Part shown: piece after piece, positions 8,763 to 17,413 of the stretch | Layout: every line of letters begins with the position of its first letter | Position numbering within the stretch: position 1 is the first letter of the stretch | NCBI RefSeq assembly: GCF_019464495.1 | Contig: NZ_CP080492.1 | Span: forward strand, 620,001-684,000 | Source: Leucobacter luti | GTDB lineage: Bacteria > Actinomycetota > Actinomycetes > Actinomycetales > Microbacteriaceae | Direction of reading: 5' to 3' | DNA: 64,000 nucleotides | Notes under the pieces: generated by a model | The model's input: the letters and a program-made list of their open reading frames with translations, nothing else | Databases searched by the model: none | Told to the model about the DNA's origin: nothing | Program-made: the position numbers and the translations under genes

Positions 8763-10810
8763 CCCGCAGCGTCGAATACGAACTCAGGGCCAACCGCGAT
8801 ATGCCCTATGGTGCGGCACGCATCGCCGCGAGCGAAGCGACCACACGGCGGATCGAGCGCGAGGGCCCACGTGAGCGGCTGGCCGAGGCGCTCCTTGACC
8901 TCGTTGAGGCATACTCGTTCGCGGATCAGGGCGACAAATCCTTCGTGACGTTTGCGCGTGCACTGCGGCTCTGGGACGACAACCCCGAGCTGTTTGACGC
9001 CGGAGACCAGCGCAACCTGTTTTGGGAGTTCAAGTGGGTCGCGGGCGATCTCTCGGAGTACCCACAGATCACGTCGACGCAGGCCGAGGCGTTTCTCGCA
9101 GACATGGAGCGGCGCTTTGAGATTGCAGGGCACGGCCTCTCCTCGGTGCGCATGAGCTGGTTCAGGTGGGCCTGGCATGCCGGACGCGCTGACGCAGAGG
9201 CCGCACGCGTGGCGTGGGTCACCGGGCTGCGCGACGAATACGAAGATTGCCGTGCGTGCACCATCGGCCAGCAGGTCGACTTCTTTGTTGATACCGAGCG
9301 CTATGCTGAAGCCGTTGCCCTAGGCCGGACCCAGGACAGCAGTTGCAACATCGAGCCAACGCGCACAAACTACGCCCTGGCGCTCGCAGCTCTCATGACC
9401 GGCGACACCGAGCTCGCTCTGGCCGCGCACAAGCGTGCACTCGCCGGGGACGACGGCGAGACCACAGATTCACCAGCGGGGCGCGGCCAGGCCTTCGCGA
9501 TGCTCGGGCGCGGCGGGCGTATCGACCAGGCGTTGCGGATCCTTCGCAGCGACTACCCTGGCGCGCTCCGCACCGGCCCCAGCCCGGCCCTGCACCTGAG
9601 ATTCCTCTTAGGTGTGCTTGCCGGGCTCGCAGCGAACCTCGATCAGGGTGAGCTCGAGACCGGGTTTGCCGAGCCGGAGTGGCGCACCATCGCAGATCTC
9701 TACCAGTGGGTCGGCACCGCGGCAGCGCGGCTCGCTGGACCCCTCGACGCGCGAAACGGCTCAGACATGCATGGGAGCCAGCTCGCGCGCGCCATGGACG
9801 CTACACGCGTGGTCCAGCAGCTCCCGGCGCCACCGAAGCTTGCACCGACAGGCCTCGCTGGGATCACCACGTCCGACCCGGAACCCCGCTCAGATCCGGC
9901 ACCCCGCGCCTCCGAAGCCGGCACCATGGCCGTGGTCCCAGTTGGCTCCGATCCCGTAGACACCGAATCCGCAGGCGCCGAACCAGCAGGCACCGAACCC
10001 GCCGACTTCGAACCCGCAGGCACCGAACCCACAGGCGCTGAACCCACAGGCGCTGAACTCCTAGCGCTCGCGGAGCACCTCGCAGCGCGCCGTGCAGGCG
10101 CTGCCGCTGTGCGCAGCTACCTCGCCGCCGCCGAACAGCTCGAGCGTGAGGGATGGCTCGAACAGTCTGGGCTGGCTTACGCGGAAGCGGCCCAGGCCAC
10201 GGCTCTCGATCATGAGGACGCCGAAGCGCACGCCCTGTTCTCCGCAGCAGTGCAGCGCCTGCGTGCCGGACACGCTGATCCGGACGTCGTGGTCGCCGTG
10301 CTCACCGCGTGGGCCCCGATCGCGGCGCGAATGTCGGATCCTGCCGAGCACCTCGGACTCACCCGGGACGAACTCGCGAGCTACGACGAGTTCACCGCCG
10401 AGGGCCTGAGCGAAGAGCTTGCAGCGCGGCGCCACAGCGAATGGTTGCTGCGCCGTGCCCACCTTCGTGACACGCTTGCACGCGCAATCGCGAGCGCCGC
10501 AGCAGCGCAACTCCCCGACGGCTTCGACACCGCACGCGCGGTTGCGGAAGCGCTGGAAGCCGGCACCGAGTACGCACAGCTCGGGCACATTGCGGACGCC
10601 GCTCACGCGTTCTGGCTCGCCGGTCGCATCCAACGCGACACTAGCGCAACAGTCGAGGCCATTTGGGCACTGGAGTCCGCATTCGAGGGCTTTACCGTGG
10701 CACGAGTGTCTGAGGAACGCGTCGCAGTAGCCAGCGAGCTGATTGTGCTCCTGCGAGCGGCCGGACTCCCTGAGCAGGCAGACGCGATCGTCGAACAGCT
10801 CGCGCAATAG
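8759..10810 (+). CDS. TPR-type protein coupled to the HSP90-like gene
   Basis: A 683-residue, alanine-rich helical protein. Residues 1-330 and 435-683 are made of paired helices resembling tetratricopeptide repeats (for example LALAAHKRALAGDDGE and the LAEALLDLVEAYSFADQGDK stretch). Between them is a flexible linker of about 90 residues containing a five-residue repeat (AGTEP/TGAEP). No catalytic motif is visible. The GTG start overlaps the HSP90-like stop by 4 bp. TPR proteins are classical HSP90 partners in eukaryotes, so a co-chaperone or client adaptor is a reasonable inference. Confidence 0.72.
   Translation: MTRSVEYELRANRDMPYGAARIAASEATTRRIEREGPRERLAEALLDLVEAYSFADQGDKSFVTFARALRLWDDNPELFDAGDQRNLFWEFKWVAGDLSEYPQITSTQAEAFLADMERRFEIAGHGLSSVRMSWFRWAWHAGRADAEAARVAWVTGLRDEYEDCRACTIGQQVDFFVDTERYAEAVALGRTQDSSCNIEPTRTNYALALAALMTGDTELALAAHKRALAGDDGETTDSPAGRGQAFAMLGRGGRIDQALRILRSDYPGALRTGPSPALHLRFLLGVLAGLAANLDQGELETGFAEPEWRTIADLYQWVGTAAARLAGPLDARNGSDMHGSQLARAMDATRVVQQLPAPPKLAPTGLAGITTSDPEPRSDPAPRASEAGTMAVVPVGSDPVDTESAGAEPAGTEPADFEPAGTEPTGAEPTGAELLALAEHLAARRAGAAAVRSYLAAAEQLEREGWLEQSGLAYAEAAQATALDHEDAEAHALFSAAVQRLRAGHADPDVVVAVLTAWAPIAARMSDPAEHLGLTRDELASYDEFTAEGLSEELAARRHSEWLLRRAHLRDTLARAIASAAAAQLPDGFDTARAVAEALEAGTEYAQLGHIADAAHAFWLAGRIQRDTSATVEAIWALESAFEGFTVARVSEERVAVASELIVLLRAAGLPEQADAIVEQLAQ
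9971..10060 (+). repeat. 15-bp in-frame tandem repeat, six copies
   Basis: Six 15-bp units start at 9971, 9986, 10001, 10016, 10031 and 10046, consensus RCAGGCRCYGAACCC, coding for AGAEP, AGTEP, ADFEP, AGTEP, TGAEP and TGAEL. The array lies within the TPR gene and keeps frame, so copy-number change would lengthen or shorten a flexible acidic Pro/Glu linker without breaking the protein. Confidence 0.9.
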
Positions 10811-10928
10811 TTCGTGCGCGAGCACCTGCGCCAGTCCGTGCGCGAGCACGAACGAGCTTACCTGCGCAGCCCCTGCGAGCGCGCGTGCGTTCGCACGGAC
10901 GTGATGGCCGCAGGAGCCGCGGGCTCTG

Positions 10929-11303
10929 CTATCCGTAGAGTGTGTCGCTGCGCTCGATTGCCGGCCCGAGTTCGTCGACAACGAGCGAGTCGGAGTCGAG
11001 CTGCCCCGTACGGTAGGCGGCACGACCCACCATATGGGCGGCGACGGGTGCGGTGAGCGACTGCAGCACGAACACGGGAATCAGCGCGAGCAGCGTGGCG
11101 AAGGACCGTTGGTCGAGCGCGATCGCCGCGATCACCAGCAATAGGCCGAAAATCTGTGGCTTCGTGGCGGCGTGCAACCGGCTCAGAGCGTCCGGGAACC
11201 GCAGGAGTCCGATGCCCGCCGCGACGGAGAGCACGGCCGACAGAAACACGCACACGACCGCTGCGAGATCCATGAGCTGTTCCCAGATCGTCAGATCAGA
11301 CAT
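10929..11303 (-). CDS. mrpG: Mrp Na+/H+ antiporter subunit G
   Basis: A 124-residue membrane protein with three predicted transmembrane segments and the MnhG/PhaG signature (GIGLLRFPDALSRLHAATK). It is the last subunit of the multi-subunit cation/proton antiporter encoded here. The start ATG at 11303 overlaps the mrpF stop by 8 bp; the frame extends nine codons further upstream, but that part lies inside mrpF. Confidence 0.93.
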   Translation of the reverse strand: MSDLTIWEQLMDLAAVVCVFLSAVLSVAAGIGLLRFPDALSRLHAATKPQIFGLLLVIAAIALDQRSFATLLALIPVFVLQSLTAPVAAHMVGRAAYRTGQLDSDSLVVDELGPAIERSDTLYG

Positions 11304-11610
11304 GTGGCACCTCCGTCGTCGGCGCATCAAGCACGGGTTGTTCAGCGCGCCGCTTCACGAATCGTGCCACAACAATCGTCGCGAACGTTGCGGTGGCGGC
11401 GATAACCGTCATCAGCGGGATCGACTCGGTGTGCCCACGAACCACCATGTCGGTGCCGACAGCCAGCATCAGCGTGGTCAGAAGCACATCGGAGGCGACC
11501 ATGCGATCGAGGATGGTCGGTCCGCGGACGATCCGGACGATCGCAGCAAGCGCGGTGATCGTGAGTCCCACGCCTGATGCAATCAGCAGAAGCGTCATCG
11601 CAGTGCTCAT
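11296..11610 (-). CDS. mrpF: Mrp Na+/H+ antiporter subunit F
   Basis: A 104-residue protein with three transmembrane helices and the MnhF/PhaF signature (RIVRGPTILDRMVASDVL). The start at 11610 overlaps the end of mrpE by 4 bp, and its end overlaps mrpG by 8 bp, as is usual for mrp operons where the subunits assemble into one complex. Confidence 0.93.
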   Translation of the reverse strand: MSTAMTLLLIASGVGLTITALAAIVRIVRGPTILDRMVASDVLLTTLMLAVGTDMVVRGHTESIPLMTVIAATATFATIVVARFVKRRAEQPVLDAPTTEVPHV

Positions 11611-12167
11611 GTGAGTGCCCCGATCTCCTGCTTTGATCCCAGCGCCAGGATCAGCAGGCGTTCAATGTGACGTACATCGTGCCGCATCTGCGTGATCGAG
11701 CGTTGCGTGGGAGTATTCAGCACGTGCAGATACAGGGTCGATTCAAACCGGTCAACCTCAGCGACGAGTGACCCAGGAATGAGCGAAATCGTGAGTCCCA
11801 CCACGGTGAGAATAAAGTCATTGCGCGTGCGCAGCCGCACAGCGATGATCGAAGTGGGTGGCGTCGGGCCGGGCCGCACTGCGAGCCACGCAACCTGCCA
11901 CGATGCGACCGCGAGGTGCCAGAAAAAATAGAGGAGATAGCGCAGCGCATACCAGGGGTTGAAGCGGCCAGCGAGCTCGACGGGCGGCAAGTAGAAGACA
12001 CGCATCACGACGATCGCGATCACCACACCGCTCACGAGCGAGAGCAGCGACACTTCATGCCACAGCATCATCCAGAGCGCAACAAGTCCGAGCAGGAGCG
12101 GCAACTCATGCAGCCGCACGCCCCACTCGAGCCTCCGACCGGCAGGGGGTGTACTGGTCTCACTCAT
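11607..12167 (-). CDS. mrpE: Mrp Na+/H+ antiporter subunit E
   Basis: A 186-residue MnhE-type protein: two to three N-terminal transmembrane helices, then a soluble domain with the family stretch TISLIPGSLV followed by LYLHVLN. I chose ATG at 12167, which overlaps the mrpD stop by 8 bp, over an ATG fourteen codons further upstream inside mrpD. Confidence 0.92.
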   Translation of the reverse strand: MSETSTPPAGRRLEWGVRLHELPLLLGLVALWMMLWHEVSLLSLVSGVVIAIVVMRVFYLPPVELAGRFNPWYALRYLLYFFWHLAVASWQVAWLAVRPGPTPPTSIIAVRLRTRNDFILTVVGLTISLIPGSLVAEVDRFESTLYLHVLNTPTQRSITQMRHDVRHIERLLILALGSKQEIGALT

Positions 12168-13830
12168 CCTGCGCCTCCTCCCCCGGTCGGGTGACTCCGC
12201 TGCCGCCACCGAGCTGGCCAGGTGAATCCCCGAGCACCAATTCGACCATCCGGCCCGGCTCCGCCATGTTTTCGCCCGCGCGATCAGCGTAGGCGTACAG
12301 CGGTCCTGCGAACACCGTCAGTGCGACACTCACAACGACCATACCCGCGGTCGCCGCGATCATGAGCCGCGGAATCTCCTTCTGCTCCTGCTGTGGCACT
12401 GCGTCAGGCGCGTCGTGCAGTTGCTCGAACAACGCCTCTTCCCGCTCACGCAGCATCATGGCCTCGGTGCTCGGGCTCTTTCCTTTGCCGGTGTCCGCGG
12501 CCGCGTCGGCCCGCTTGCGCGGCCGCCAGAACGCGAACACCCAAGCCCGAGCCAATGCGTACAGAGTGAGCAACGAGACGAGCGCGCCGATCCCCATCAG
12601 CCAGTATGCGGCAGGTGTCGCGAGCTCGGCCGCCACCGTGAACAGCCCGAGTTTGCCGATGAATCCAGAGAACGGAGGAATACCACCGAGGTTGAGCATC
12701 GGGATGAAGAACAGCACGGCGATCACGGGCGCTGTGCGGAGCATGCCGCCCAGGCCAGAGAGCGAAGTAGTCCCGCCGTGGCGCTCAATCAGCCCGACCG
12801 CAAGGAACAGTGTGGTCTGCACAATAATGTGGTGCGCGATATAGAAAATCGTGGCGCCGAACCCCGCAGCATTCGCCATACCGATGCCAAAGATCATGTA
12901 CCCGATGTGGCTGATCAGTGTGAATGAGAGCAGCCGCTTGATGTCGAGCTGCGAGACCGCCCCGAGAATTCCGACAATGAGGGTCAGTCCCGCAACGATC
13001 AGCAATAACAGGTCAACGCTCGAGTTGGGGAACAGCAGGGTCTGCGTGCGGATGATTGCGTAGACGCCGACTTTCGTGAGCAACCCAGCGAACACCGCGG
13101 TCACGGGAGCGGGCGCCGTCGGATAGGAATCAGGAAGCCAGAACGACAGCGGGAACACCGCAGCCTTAATGCCAAACGCGATGAGCAGCATCAGGTTCAG
13201 GAGCAACTGCACTTCGCTGGGCAACTCGGCGATCCGGAGCGTGAGCTGGGCCATATTTACCGTGCCGGTGGCACCGTAGATGAGCCCGATCGCCGCAAGG
13301 AAGAGCACCGAAGAGACGAGCGACACGATGACGTATGTGACTCCGGCGCGAATCCGCTGCGCAGTCCCACCCAGCGTAATCAGCACATAGCTCGCCACCA
13401 GCAGGATTTCGAAGCCGACGTAGAGGTTGAACAGATCCCCGGCGATGAACGCGTTGAAGACGCCTGCACCGAGCACGAGATACGTCGGGTAGTAGATCGA
13501 GACGGGAGTGTCCTCGTCTCCGTCAGCGAGGCCCTGCCCAATGGAGAACAGGAAGACGCCGAGCAGCACAATCGACGAGATCGTGAGCATGAGAGCCGAG
13601 ACCCGGTCTACCACGAGCGCGATGCCGAACGGGGCCGCCCAGCCGCCCACCTCCATGACCATGGCACCTTGCGAGTCCGCGAGCCACATGAGCGTGCCGC
13701 TGAGCACGAGCACCGAACTCAGCGCAACAAGGGTGATGCCCTGCTGGAGGCGACGGTGGCCGGGGACCGCAAGGGCGAGGGCTGCGCCCGCGAGCGGGAT
13801 CAGCACGACGAGTGGAATGAGCACGGTCAT
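12160..13830 (-). CDS. mrpD: Mrp Na+/H+ antiporter subunit D
   Basis: A 556-residue proton-translocating subunit related to complex I NuoM/NuoN, with about 14 transmembrane helices. Visible features include DLFNLYVGFEILL, FGIKAAVFPLSFWLPDSYPTAP (with the conserved lysine) and LISHIGYM. The C-terminal third adds a charged cytoplasmic loop (RKRADAAADTGKGK). The start ATG overlaps the mrpC stop by 4 bp. Confidence 0.95.
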   Translation of the reverse strand: MTVLIPLVVLIPLAGAALALAVPGHRRLQQGITLVALSSVLVLSGTLMWLADSQGAMVMEVGGWAAPFGIALVVDRVSALMLTISSIVLLGVFLFSIGQGLADGDEDTPVSIYYPTYLVLGAGVFNAFIAGDLFNLYVGFEILLVASYVLITLGGTAQRIRAGVTYVIVSLVSSVLFLAAIGLIYGATGTVNMAQLTLRIAELPSEVQLLLNLMLLIAFGIKAAVFPLSFWLPDSYPTAPAPVTAVFAGLLTKVGVYAIIRTQTLLFPNSSVDLLLLIVAGLTLIVGILGAVSQLDIKRLLSFTLISHIGYMIFGIGMANAAGFGATIFYIAHHIIVQTTLFLAVGLIERHGGTTSLSGLGGMLRTAPVIAVLFFIPMLNLGGIPPFSGFIGKLGLFTVAAELATPAAYWLMGIGALVSLLTLYALARAWVFAFWRPRKRADAAADTGKGKSPSTEAMMLREREEALFEQLHDAPDAVPQQEQKEIPRLMIAATAGMVVVSVALTVFAGPLYAYADRAGENMAEPGRMVELVLGDSPGQLGGGSGVTRPGEEAQDE

Positions 13831-14375
13831 GAACGCACCTCCCCCTCGGAATCTGGCCCGGCGCTGCCGGTCTCACGCAGCGGACGAACGTCCACAATCG
13901 GGAACCCCACCTCGCGAGGCTGGGATCCCGGATCATCATCGGGGATATCGTCGTCATCCGTGTAGTCAGGGGTGCCTGCCAGGCCTTCTTCCGTGACTTC
14001 ATCGGAGCTGAGCTCATCAGCGTCAACGGGTTCGAGGTCCGTGTCATCATCACGCACTGTGTCATCGCGATCCTGAGCCAGTCGCCAGGATCGGTAGATC
14101 AGCGCAAGCAAGAAAGCGCTCACTCCGAAGGTGATCACGATCGCGGTCAGGATGAATGCCTGCGGCAACGGGTCGCTCATGTCTTCGACATCACTCGATC
14201 CGTACAGCGGGGCGTTGCCGAAGGACCCGGACATCAGGAAAATCAACAGGTTTGTCGCATTGCCGACCAGCAGGAATCCGAGCAGGAGCCTGGTGAGCGT
14301 GCGATCAAGCATGAGGTAGACGCCGCAGGCGTACATGACGACCATGACCGCGACCAGCACGAGGGGCATTGTCAC
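13827..14375 (-). CDS. mrpC: Mrp Na+/H+ antiporter subunit C with long acidic tail
   Basis: A 182-residue protein. The first 100 residues form the three-helix NuoK-like MrpC core (LLLGFLLVGNATNLLIFL, DPLPQAFILTAIVI). A tail of about 80 residues follows, extremely rich in Asp and Glu (for example TDDDDIPDDDPGS), which is longer than in most MrpC proteins. Start GTG at 14375 overlaps mrpA by 4 bp; ATG at 14369 is an alternative. Confidence 0.92.
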   Translation of the reverse strand: MTMPLVLVAVMVVMYACGVYLMLDRTLTRLLLGFLLVGNATNLLIFLMSGSFGNAPLYGSSDVEDMSDPLPQAFILTAIVITFGVSAFLLALIYRSWRLAQDRDDTVRDDDTDLEPVDADELSSDEVTEEGLAGTPDYTDDDDIPDDDPGSQPREVGFPIVDVRPLRETGSAGPDSEGEVRS

Positions 14376-17263
14376 GAGCGGCTCACCTCCTCTTCTTCAA
14401 ATGCTGTTGCTTCCGCTTCCTCGTGTTCATCGATCTCGGCCCCGAGGCTTCTGAGAACGTCGAGGATCAGGCCAAACACCACGAGGTAGACGCCAATGTC
14501 GAACAGGGTCGAGGTAACGAGGGGCAGCGTACCGAACGGGCCGAGGTCAACATCGACCCAGGCCGACGCAAGCGCCGATTGCCCGAACAGCATCGGGATG
14601 ATCGCCATCGAAACCGCGAGTGCCAGGCCGGCACCCAAAATACGGCCTGCGTCAAGGGGAACGGTCGCGCCGAGCTCGTGCCGGCCGCCCGCGAGATAGC
14701 GGGCGACGAGCGCGAGTCCTGCCACGAGCCCACCTGCGAAGCCGCCGCCCGGGGTATTGTGCCCCGTGAGCAGCAGGTAGATGGAGAGGATGATCAGTGC
14801 GTGGAACATGAGACGCACCACCACCTCGAGGATGATTGAACGGCGCGCCGGGTTCAGCTGTCGGCCTGCGAGCAGCCAGGAGACGCGGCTGGCCGGATGG
14901 CTCGGGTCGGCAACATGCTGCAAGTGCGTGCGAGCTTGTGAGCGAGCGTCTCTGCGGCTGAGCTTCGGGCGGAGATCGGCACGCGTGTTCAGGAACACGA
15001 GGGACGCGACTCCTGTTGCGGCCGCGAGGATCACCGAGAGTTCACCCATGGTGTCCCACCCGCGAATGTCGACAAGCATCACGTTGACGGTATTGGTGCC
15101 GTGCCCGCCGGCGTACGCCATCTCGGGCAACTGCAGCGAGATGGGATCTGCAATCCGAGAACCCAGCGCAATCACGGCGACCGCGCCCAGCACGAGGCCG
15201 ACCGAGATGCCGATCAGCGCACGCCCCCAGCGCACCCGCGTGGTGGGGGGTGAGCCGATCCGCTGTGGCAGTCGTCTGATCACGAGCACGAAGGCAATGA
15301 GCGTGACCGTCTCGACCAGTGCTTGGGTGAGCGCGAGATCCGGTGCACCGTGCATCGCAAAGATCGCCGCCATGCCGTAGCCCGTGATTCCCACGAGCAC
15401 GACCGACTGGAATCGAGTGCGCGCGCGGAGCGAGAAAATCGCAGCGACAATCATGATGACCGCGATCGGGATCTGGACCGGCGAGCTCACCAGTTCAAAC
15501 TCTGTCGGCCACTCCGCAGTCGTGAGCATGGTACCCCCGACCGCGAGCACCATCACGATCAGGATCACCGAGAGGTAGTAGGGCAGCGAGCCACGCTGTG
15601 TGAGGGTGGTCAGCTTCACCGCGAGGCTATCAACCTTGTGTGTCACCACCCAATAAGCGTGCGATGCCGAGAACCGCTCCGGGATTACGGCGATCCGGAA
15701 CGAAGGCCGTGACACCAACGCGCCGAGCGCTAGCCCGACGAGCAGGACAACCACCGATGCACCGAGCGCCGGCGTGAACCCGTGCCACAGCGCGAGATGC
15801 TCAGGGGTCTCCGAACCGACAATGGTGCGCTGCAGCAGTGAGTCAAAGGCGGGCGCAAGGAACCCGCCGAGCACGGTGAGAAGTACAAACGCCGCAGGCG
15901 CGATCAGCGAGATGGGGCCGGGGCGGTGAGCGATGCCGCAGTCAGCGACACCTGGCTTCCGCGCAAACGCGCCCCAGAGGAACCGAACCATATATGCCAC
16001 GGTGAGCATGCTGCCGATCAACGCAACCCAGAACGCAAGCAGGGCAAGCGGCTCTGACGCCCCGATCTCGAGCAACTCCGTGAACGCAGATTCCTTGGCA
16101 ACAAAGCCGACGAGCGGTGGCACGCCCGCCATCGAAGCGGCAGCGACCACCGTGATCGCGGTGAGCCACGGCAGCTGACGCCCCAGGCCACTCAGCCGAC
16201 GCAGATCACGCGTGCCAGTGGCGTGATCGATCACACCAACGGCGAGGAACAGCGGTGCCTTGGCAAGGGCGTGGGCGAACAGGAGCGCGAGCCCCGCAAA
16301 CGAGGCACGGGGATCGCCAACCCCGAACACCATCACAAGCAGACCGAGCTGGCTGACGGTGCCGTGTGCCACGATCAGCTTGATGTCGTATTGCTTGAGA
16401 GCCCGGATTCCACCGTTGAGCATCGTGATCGCACCCAGGATCACCAGGGTCTCCTGGTACCCGGCCACGTCTTCGAAGCCGGGCGTGATCCTGGCAATGA
16501 GGTAGATCCCGGCTTTGACCATCGCGGCAGCATGGAGATACGCGCTGACAGGTGTGGGCGCAGCCATGGCTCCTGGCAGCCAGAAGTGGAACGGGAAGAT
16601 CGCCGATTTTGAGAGTGCACCAGCCAGCACCAGGAACACGGCCGTCGTGGTGACCGGGCCGCTCAGCGGCGTTGCGACGATCTCCGAAAGCAGTGAGCTC
16701 CCAGCGGCGTGCGCAAGAAGCACGAACCCGACGAGCATTGCGAGTCCACCGAGCGTGGTCACAATAAGCGCTTGCAACGCCGCCGCGTTCGATGTGCGAA
16801 GCCTGGTGACATGGCCGATGAGGAGGAAGGAGAAGACTGTGGTCCCCTCCCAGAAGATGAAGAGCAGGTAGACGTCATCCGCAAGGACGAGGCCCAGCAT
16901 AGATGTAGCGAACCCCATGAACACTGCCGCAAAGCGCGGAAGGCCTGCTTCTCCCTCGTCAAAGTATCGCGCGCAGTACAGCAGCACCAGGGCTCCGGCG
17001 CCCGTGACGAGCAACGCAAAGAGCGTCGAGAGTGTGTCGAGCCTGAACGTAAAGGTCAGATCGAGCTGGGGCACCCACGGGAACGCTTCAACAAGCGTCT
17101 CGCCCGCGAAGACGGGTTGTGCGATCACGAGAAGTGCGACAAACGCAGCGCCCAGCACTGCGGCAAGCACGAAGAACGCGTTGCGGCTGTAGCGACGAAC
17201 GAGTGGATGAGCAACGACGGCAACGAGTGCGAGAATGACCAGCACGCTCGTCAGTGCTCCCAT
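14372..17263 (-). CDS. mrpA: Mrp Na+/H+ antiporter subunit A fused to subunit B
   Basis: A 963-residue first gene of the mrp operon. The N-terminal two thirds is the NuoL-like MrpA core (FHFWLPGAMAAPTPVSAYLH, with the conserved Lys in the LSKSAIFPFHFW segment). The C-terminal part carries a DUF4040-like segment (APDLALTQALVETVTL) and then an MrpB domain (LTGHNTPGGGFAGGLVAGLAL). This explains why no separate mrpB gene is present, a known arrangement in Actinobacteria. The complex exports Na+ in exchange for protons and supports salt and pH homeostasis. Confidence 0.95.
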   Translation of the reverse strand: MGALTSVLVILALVAVVAHPLVRRYSRNAFFVLAAVLGAAFVALLVIAQPVFAGETLVEAFPWVPQLDLTFTFRLDTLSTLFALLVTGAGALVLLYCARYFDEGEAGLPRFAAVFMGFATSMLGLVLADDVYLLFIFWEGTTVFSFLLIGHVTRLRTSNAAALQALIVTTLGGLAMLVGFVLLAHAAGSSLLSEIVATPLSGPVTTTAVFLVLAGALSKSAIFPFHFWLPGAMAAPTPVSAYLHAAAMVKAGIYLIARITPGFEDVAGYQETLVILGAITMLNGGIRALKQYDIKLIVAHGTVSQLGLLVMVFGVGDPRASFAGLALLFAHALAKAPLFLAVGVIDHATGTRDLRRLSGLGRQLPWLTAITVVAAASMAGVPPLVGFVAKESAFTELLEIGASEPLALLAFWVALIGSMLTVAYMVRFLWGAFARKPGVADCGIAHRPGPISLIAPAAFVLLTVLGGFLAPAFDSLLQRTIVGSETPEHLALWHGFTPALGASVVVLLVGLALGALVSRPSFRIAVIPERFSASHAYWVVTHKVDSLAVKLTTLTQRGSLPYYLSVILIVMVLAVGGTMLTTAEWPTEFELVSSPVQIPIAVIMIVAAIFSLRARTRFQSVVLVGITGYGMAAIFAMHGAPDLALTQALVETVTLIAFVLVIRRLPQRIGSPPTTRVRWGRALIGISVGLVLGAVAVIALGSRIADPISLQLPEMAYAGGHGTNTVNVMLVDIRGWDTMGELSVILAAATGVASLVFLNTRADLRPKLSRRDARSQARTHLQHVADPSHPASRVSWLLAGRQLNPARRSIILEVVVRLMFHALIILSIYLLLTGHNTPGGGFAGGLVAGLALVARYLAGGRHELGATVPLDAGRILGAGLALAVSMAIIPMLFGQSALASAWVDVDLGPFGTLPLVTSTLFDIGVYLVVFGLILDVLRSLGAEIDEHEEAEATAFEEEEVSRS

Positions 17264-17413
17264 TGGCGGCCCGCTTCCAGCTCGATCGGTCGTCGTGTCG
17301 TCTTCTCCGACATATTCTATTAGACACCGAACTGCGAGACTGCCAGATGACCCCGGTTTGCCCCGGAATCAGCGGAGCGCGAAACTTCCGTGCCGCGCTC
17401 CGCCAGGTGACGC

